This document shows positions 59,907-64,000 of a stretch of DNA of 64,000 nt, piece by piece. Within the stretch, counting starts at the first letter, position 1, and each line of letters opens with the position of its first letter. The notes under the pieces were generated by a model, which had not been told where the DNA came from, ran no database searches, and saw only the letters and a list, made by a program, of their open reading frames with translations. The DNA is from Trueperella pyogenes. GTDB lineage: Bacteria > Actinomycetota > Actinomycetes > Actinomycetales > Actinomycetaceae. The stretch covers positions 1,550,001-1,614,000 of the forward strand of contig NZ_UHHW01000002.1 of assembly GCF_900460345.1 (NCBI RefSeq), read 5' to 3'. Both the position numbers and the translations under genes were made by a program.

Positions 59907-59944
59907 AAAGTGGAGGGTAGGTTGGAGGACCTACCCTCCACTTT
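59907..59944 (-). terminator. Intra-operon terminator after the binding-protein gene
   Basis: A perfect 15-bp stem (AAAGTGGAGGGTAGG, 59907-59921, with 59930-59944; loop 8) lies 15 bp beyond the stop codon of the solute-binding gene. On the minus strand the stem runs into TTTTT. It is the strongest intrinsic terminator in the window and should cut transcription of the downstream genes relative to the binding protein. Confidence 0.85.
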
Positions 59945-59959
59945 CTGGCTAGTGCAATG

Positions 59960-61543
59960 TTACTTGACGGAAGCTCCGACGAAGTTGAGGCCGGTGGTGC
60001 CAATGCCGTGGCCGCCGACTACCTTGGCGCCGTTGATACCAGTGATCATCGTGCGGTGGAAGAGCGGGAAGATCGGGGCCTCATCGGCGATGAGATCCTG
60101 AGCCTCGCCCCACTTGGCCTTCGCCGCGTCGCCAGTGGCCTGCTCAGCTGCGGAGACGATCTCCGAGAGCTTCTTGAAGCCTTCGGGGTTGGTCTTGCCC
60201 CAAGCGCCGCGCTTCTGGGTCCACACGTTGTCGCCGTACCACCAGTTGATGATGATGCCGGGGTCGATACCAAAGACCGAGGGATCGCCCGGCGCGAGGG
60301 CGACGTCGAAGGTCGGGTTGTCGACGTCGGCGAAGTTGGCGTAGAGATCGCCGGATGCCATCGACTGGACATTGACGGTCAGGCCAGCGGCCTCGAGATC
60401 CTTGCGGATCTGCGGCGCGAGGTTAGCGATCCACGGGTGATCGGTAGTGATGAGGGTAATCTCCTTCAGGCCAGCGGCTTCGAATGCGGCCTTGGCCTTG
60501 GCGGTGTCCATGGTGAACTGCTCAGCAGCTTCCTTGTACATCGGATTGGACTTCGGGAGGAAGGAGGATGCCACCGTGGCGTCGCCGCCCATGGCGTCCT
60601 TGACGAGCTTCTCGCGGTCGATCGCGTAGTGGAAGGCCTTGCGGACATCCTTCTTGTCGAACGGAGCCTTGGTGGTGTTGAACATGAGGAAGGGGTTGTT
60701 GTAGCCCGGAACCTCATCCAGAGTCCAACCAGCGGCCTTGAGCTGATCCTTGGTTGCCGACGGCACAGTCTCCATCACGTCGATGGTGCCACCGAGTGCG
60801 GCAGCGAGGCGGGCGGTGTCGTCCTTGAGGACATCCCAGTGCATCTTCGCAACCTTGGCAGGCTTAGGACCGTTGTAGAACTCGTTCGGAACAGCTTCAA
60901 CAACAGTGTTCGAGATCGTCTCGTACTTGAACGGGCCGGTGCCAACAGGCTTGGCGGTCATGTCCTTTTGGTTGGAGGAAGCCGGAATGACCTTGACGTC
61001 GACGAGGCGCTCGGCGAGTGCCGCGAAGGGGTACTTCAGCTTGACGGAGATAGTCTTGTCATCCTTTGCTGCGACCGAGTCGATAAAGGTGAAGAACTGC
61101 TTGTAAATCGAAGTGTCGGCCGTCGTACGCTTGTAGGACTCGAGGAAGTCCTTCGTGGTGACGTCTTTTCCGTCCGAGAACTTGGCGCCATCGCGCAGCG
61201 TGATTTCGTACTCGGTATCAGAGATCTTCTTCGGCTCACCGGCAGCAAGCGCGGGGAAGAGCTTGTAGTTGGACATGTCGAATTCGTACAGGCCCTCTAC
61301 CACGTGCCAGTTCGTACCCATGGCGAGTGCCGATGAGGTGGTGGACGGATCGTAGTTCGTGGTCTCGTAGGCAACACCGAGGTTCAACTGACCAGACGGT
61401 GCGCTGCTCTTTGCGGACGTCGTCGACTCACCTGCAGCGGTAGTTGCCGGGGTGTTCGATTTTCCTCCGCCACAGGCGGACAGGGCGAGCGTGGTTGCCG
61501 CGGCTACCGCCGCCAGCTTCGCCCAGCGCTTGGAAGAACGCAT
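59960..61543 (-). CDS. Sialic acid-type ABC transporter solute-binding lipoprotein
   Basis: 527 aa, family 5 extracellular binding protein. Lipoprotein signal with lipobox LSAC near 21-24, a short Ser/Thr linker, then the typical peptide/nickel-type fold (EFDMSNYKLFPALA, FKYETISNTVVEAVPNEFY, RKAFHYAIDREKLVKDAMGG). The operon of nanA, nanK, nanE, nagB and nagA points to sialic acid as ligand, as for SatA or SiaE. First gene of the operon, 63 bp from the divergent regulator. Confidence 0.92.
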   Translation of the reverse strand: MRSSKRWAKLAAVAAATTLALSACGGGKSNTPATTAAGESTTSAKSSAPSGQLNLGVAYETTNYDPSTTSSALAMGTNWHVVEGLYEFDMSNYKLFPALAAGEPKKISDTEYEITLRDGAKFSDGKDVTTKDFLESYKRTTADTSIYKQFFTFIDSVAAKDDKTISVKLKYPFAALAERLVDVKVIPASSNQKDMTAKPVGTGPFKYETISNTVVEAVPNEFYNGPKPAKVAKMHWDVLKDDTARLAAALGGTIDVMETVPSATKDQLKAAGWTLDEVPGYNNPFLMFNTTKAPFDKKDVRKAFHYAIDREKLVKDAMGGDATVASSFLPKSNPMYKEAAEQFTMDTAKAKAAFEAAGLKEITLITTDHPWIANLAPQIRKDLEAAGLTVNVQSMASGDLYANFADVDNPTFDVALAPGDPSVFGIDPGIIINWWYGDNVWTQKRGAWGKTNPEGFKKLSEIVSAAEQATGDAAKAKWGEAQDLIADEAPIFPLFHRTMITGINGAKVVGGHGIGTTGLNFVGASVK

Positions 61544-61592
61544 CTTTTTTCCTCTCCATTGAGTTAATGTGAAGCGATATAGCTCCGCATCG

Positions 61593-61609
61593 GGTATACT
61601 AATCGTATG
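61593..61609 (+). promoter_or_regulatory. NanR-like promoter and probable operator
   Basis: GGTATACTAATCGTATG contains a -10 element TATACT (61595-61600) six bases before the regulator ATG, which suggests a leaderless transcript. The same bases form an inverted repeat (ATAC, five bases, GTAT) suited to a GntR-family dimer. GGTATA also resembles one unit of the E. coli NanR site. Binding here would affect both divergent directions, since the gap is only 63 bp. Confidence 0.5.
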
Positions 61610-62383
61610 TTGTCAGACAAGTCAGCGCAAGTGCTTTTGCAAAAGTACTCAACGGCCACCTTCCCTGGCCATCTCCATGAGCCTATTGCTGCGGTTAATC
61701 GTTCATCGGCGACGATCGACGCGATCAAAGCCTATATCCTCAATCACGATCTCAAACCTGGTGATGCGCTGCCGACTGAAGCGACGCTGTGTGAGACGCT
61801 CCAAGTCTCCCGCTCCTCGGTGCGCGAGGCTTTGCGCAAACTGGAAGCACTGGACATCGTCCAGGTCTACCAGGGGCGCGGTTCCTTTGTGGGGGACATG
61901 TCGCTCGAACCCATGGTCGAGACTCTCGTGCTCCGCTTTGCGCTGGACAAGTCCGCCGGGACGGAGTCCTTGCGCCAGGTCGTCTCGATGCGCCGATTCA
62001 TCGACCTCGGCGTAGCACAGGCGGTCACTGGCGCAATGGTCGGCACGTCAAATCCTGAGCTACACCAGCTCGTGGATCGGATGGTGGCTCAGGCTAGCGC
62101 GGGGAAGCGATACATGGATGACGACATTGCCTTCCATACCGGCATCATGGCCTACCTCAACAACGAGCTCCTCACCCAGCTGAATGCCGCGATGTGGCTC
62201 GTCCACCAAACCGTTGTTCCGAAATTGCAAGAAGGGCGTAGCGAGCAGGTTGAACAGCTGCTTGAAACCGCTCACGCTCACCAGCGCATGTTGGAGACGG
62301 CCGAAGCGGGAGACACCCACGCCTATCGGCAGGCCGTCGTCGACCACTACGCCCCCTTGGCTGCGATTCTGGATCTTGACTAG
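61607..62383 (+). CDS. nanR: GntR/FadR-family regulator of sialic acid genes (NanR-like)
   Basis: 258 aa. Winged helix at about 38-105 (IDAIKAYILNHDLKPGDALPTE, VSRSSVREALRKLEALDIV), then an all-helical FCD effector domain (residues about 115-250) with metal-ligand-like Asp/His positions (DDDIAFHTGI, HAHQRML). Divergent from the sialic acid operon, so it probably represses it until sialic acid or ManNAc-6-P binds. No ribosome site precedes the ATG and the -10 box is six bases away, fitting leaderless translation. Stop codon directly abuts the next start. Confidence 0.88.
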   Translation: MLSDKSAQVLLQKYSTATFPGHLHEPIAAVNRSSATIDAIKAYILNHDLKPGDALPTEATLCETLQVSRSSVREALRKLEALDIVQVYQGRGSFVGDMSLEPMVETLVLRFALDKSAGTESLRQVVSMRRFIDLGVAQAVTGAMVGTSNPELHQLVDRMVAQASAGKRYMDDDIAFHTGIMAYLNNELLTQLNAAMWLVHQTVVPKLQEGRSEQVEQLLETAHAHQRMLETAEAGDTHAYRQAVVDHYAPLAAILDLD

Positions 62384-64000
62384 ATGTTCAACACATTATC
62401 TTCAGCACTGTCCGCCGTCGAAGTCGGTGCGGGTCCGCTCGTCGTGTTATGTCACGGCGTCACGGACAACGCGGCGTCCCTGTCTGATCTCGTCCGCCGT
62501 CTTGCACCCGAGTACCGGATTGTGGCCCTGGACTGCCTGGGTCACGGCCTCTCGCGCCGCTTTCACGACGACGAACTGGCAGCTCCCCTCGACAGCGCGC
62601 TCGTAGCATTGGAGGATGCCCTCGAGGTACTTGTCCAGGAACATGGGCCAGCTCTAGTGATCGGCCACTCCATGGGCGGAGCACTGGCCAGCCGCCTGGC
62701 AACAAAGCGCCCCGAGCTTTTCACTGGGCTCATCTGCGAGGATCCCGCCTGGCTCTCCCCAGAACAGGCGTCCTCTTACAAGACCAGCCTCCCGCGCATC
62801 CGCGCCTCTCATGAAGACATCCGCCGCGACCCGGCCGCCGCCTTGGCCGCTAACCGTTGCGCATACCCGGACTGGCCCGAGGATGAACGCCCAGGTTGGC
62901 TCGCTGGCAAGCTGCAGGTGGATCCCGATTTCCTCGCCGTCGGCGAGATGGGGTACGTAGATTGGTGCGAGTGGGTCGGAGAGATCGCTGTCCCCACGCT
63001 CGTCGTCTCGAGCGACGGCGAAGACGTCCTCCTCGGCCACTCTGGGCTAGCCAAGATCGACGCGCTGGGTAACTCCCATATCGCCACGGCCCTCCTGCCC
63101 GGTTGCGGCCACTGTGTGCGCCGGGATAATGCACAGGGGTTTTCCGATCTCATCGCCCCCTTCCTCGACCGCGTTCATCCCCCACTCGATTTCGCTGCGG
63201 CAATCCGCCGGCCCGGAACCGAACCGCAGGTCGGCGCCCAACCCAGCGCGACGGCGTCGTTCTTTATACAACCCGAGCTGCGTGCCGCATTGGCTCAGCC
63301 TTACTATCCGCAGTGGGATCCTATCGGAACTCGCGAGCGCGGCAGACAGGCGCTAGCCCCGATCCCGGTGGTCAAGGGTGTGCAGCTGACGGTCGCGGAG
63401 ATTGATGGCCTGGAGACGCGCGTGTGGGCTCCGCCGGCACCTAGTGCCGTTGTCGTGTCTCTCCATGGCGGAGGTTTCATGGCTGGTAGCGCGCGCGCCG
63501 ACGACGAGCGCAACGCTGACATGGCTCGCCGGCTGAATGCCGCAGTCGTCTCCCCCGAATATCGACTCACCCCTGAGCACCCTTTTCCCGCAGGCGCACT
63601 TGACTGCAGCACCATCGCAGAATGGGCGATGACCGAGTGGGATTTGCCCTTCTATCTCTACGGCGATTCCGCCGGGGGCAGTCTGGCAGAAACTGTGGCA
63701 GCGATGCTGCTCGAAGACGGCCGTCGCATCGATGGCCTCATTATGATTGAGCCCTTCCTGGATCCTTCCATGAGCGGGCGATCCATCCGAACGTACGCCA
63801 ACGCGCAGACATGGAACCGCGATAAGTCGTATCACGCATGGAAGGCCTATCTCGATGGAAGACATCCGCGCGTGCTGCCGCGCCTGGTCGGCGTCGTGGA
63901 ACACCGCCCGCGAGTACTGACGATAGTGGCTAGCGCAGATGTGCTCCGCGATGAGGGCATCGCATGGACGACTGCGCTGGTAGATGCCGGTTTCGATGCC
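62384..64000 (+). CDS. Tandem alpha/beta-hydrolase fusion, 3' end outside the window
   Basis: The open frame runs without a stop for 539 codons to the window edge. Domain 1 (about 1-260) is an alpha/beta-hydrolase: CHGVTDNAASL near 26, nucleophile elbow GHSMGG with Ser96, acid in VVSSDGED and base His in GCGHCVRRD. Domain 2 (from about 320) is a hormone-sensitive-lipase-type esterase: oxyanion HGGGF at 361-365, GDSAGG with Ser429, acid in SADVLRDEG; its His should lie beyond the window. No signal peptide is visible. It starts with zero spacing after nanR, so they share a transcript. De-O-acetylation of imported sialic acid is a reasonable guess from context, not shown by sequence. Confidence 0.85.
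   Translation, partial: MFNTLSSALSAVEVGAGPLVVLCHGVTDNAASLSDLVRRLAPEYRIVALDCLGHGLSRRFHDDELAAPLDSALVALEDALEVLVQEHGPALVIGHSMGGALASRLATKRPELFTGLICEDPAWLSPEQASSYKTSLPRIRASHEDIRRDPAAALAANRCAYPDWPEDERPGWLAGKLQVDPDFLAVGEMGYVDWCEWVGEIAVPTLVVSSDGEDVLLGHSGLAKIDALGNSHIATALLPGCGHCVRRDNAQGFSDLIAPFLDRVHPPLDFAAAIRRPGTEPQVGAQPSATASFFIQPELRAALAQPYYPQWDPIGTRERGRQALAPIPVVKGVQLTVAEIDGLETRVWAPPAPSAVVVSLHGGGFMAGSARADDERNADMARRLNAAVVSPEYRLTPEHPFPAGALDCSTIAEWAMTEWDLPFYLYGDSAGGSLAETVAAMLLEDGRRIDGLIMIEPFLDPSMSGRSIRTYANAQTWNRDKSYHAWKAYLDGRHPRVLPRLVGVVEHRPRVLTIVASADVLRDEGIAWTTALVDAGFDA

Noticed and set aside
61593..61598. E. coli-type NanR operator with tandem GGTATA units
   Set aside because: Only one GGTATA is present; the inverted repeat ATAC-N5-GTAT is the better supported site.

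Overview
The window looks like a chromosome segment of a high-GC actinobacterium. Supporting signs are a full-length Kgd-type 2-oxoglutarate enzyme, NucS mismatch endonuclease beside the ATP synthase operon, a DUF2550 gene after atpC, the SigR/RsrA pair with a 24-residue bL37 gene, a DivIVA-like coiled coil, many GTG starts and apparent leaderless promoters. A complete sialic acid catabolic and import operon plus maltodextrin use would fit an animal-associated member of the Actinomycetaceae (Trueperella or Arcanobacterium type). That placement is an inference from gene content; no database search was possible.

Layout: 1-525 is a repeat copy and the mal operon terminator. 526-7439 is a maltodextrin locus: malE-malF-malG on the minus strand, with a divergent LacI-family regulator and a GH13 alpha-glucosidase. 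7359-12639 holds a thioredoxin-like protein without cysteines, an envelope lipoprotein and membrane protein pair, a DivIVA-like protein, a small membrane protein and a hydrolase. 12649-21449 is a zinc-ribbon gene, nucS, DUF2550 and the whole F1Fo ATP synthase operon. 21430-33760 is a long minus-strand housekeeping run: wecA-like, sua5, prmC, prfA, rpmE, rho, thrB, thrC, hom, lysA, argS. A tRNA-Arg(CCG) follows at 33896.

34015-35021 is a repeat island with two copies in inverted orientation. 35022-38680 is an adaptor/ATPase/FtsX-like export system with a divergent lipoprotein. 38694-43024 holds a glycerophosphodiesterase, an M23 peptidase and two CBS-domain membrane proteins. 43261-47650 is kgd and a degenerate SGNH-fold protein. 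47708-48394 is a secreted NlpC/P60 peptidase. 48549-50210 is another repeat copy followed by an AT-richer gene pair (secreted protein and small membrane protein) of unknown function. 50389-51412 is bL37, rsrA and sigR.

51495-64000 is the sialic acid locus. One minus-strand operon encodes a solute-binding lipoprotein, a permease, a permease-ATPase fusion, a second ATPase, NanA, NanK, NanE, NagB and NagA. Together these would import sialic acid and convert it to fructose-6-phosphate. A GntR/FadR-type regulator (NanR-like) is divergent. Directly behind it starts a large open frame fusing two different alpha/beta-hydrolase domains; it runs off the window end.

The most unusual material: a repeat family carrying paired 16-bp motifs spaced 32 or 43 bp, with 40-bp terminal inverted repeats in one copy; the tandem hydrolase fusion in the sialic acid locus; a SigR-type promoter whose -35 element lies in the loop of the upstream operon's terminator; and the foreign-looking gene pair beside a repeat copy.
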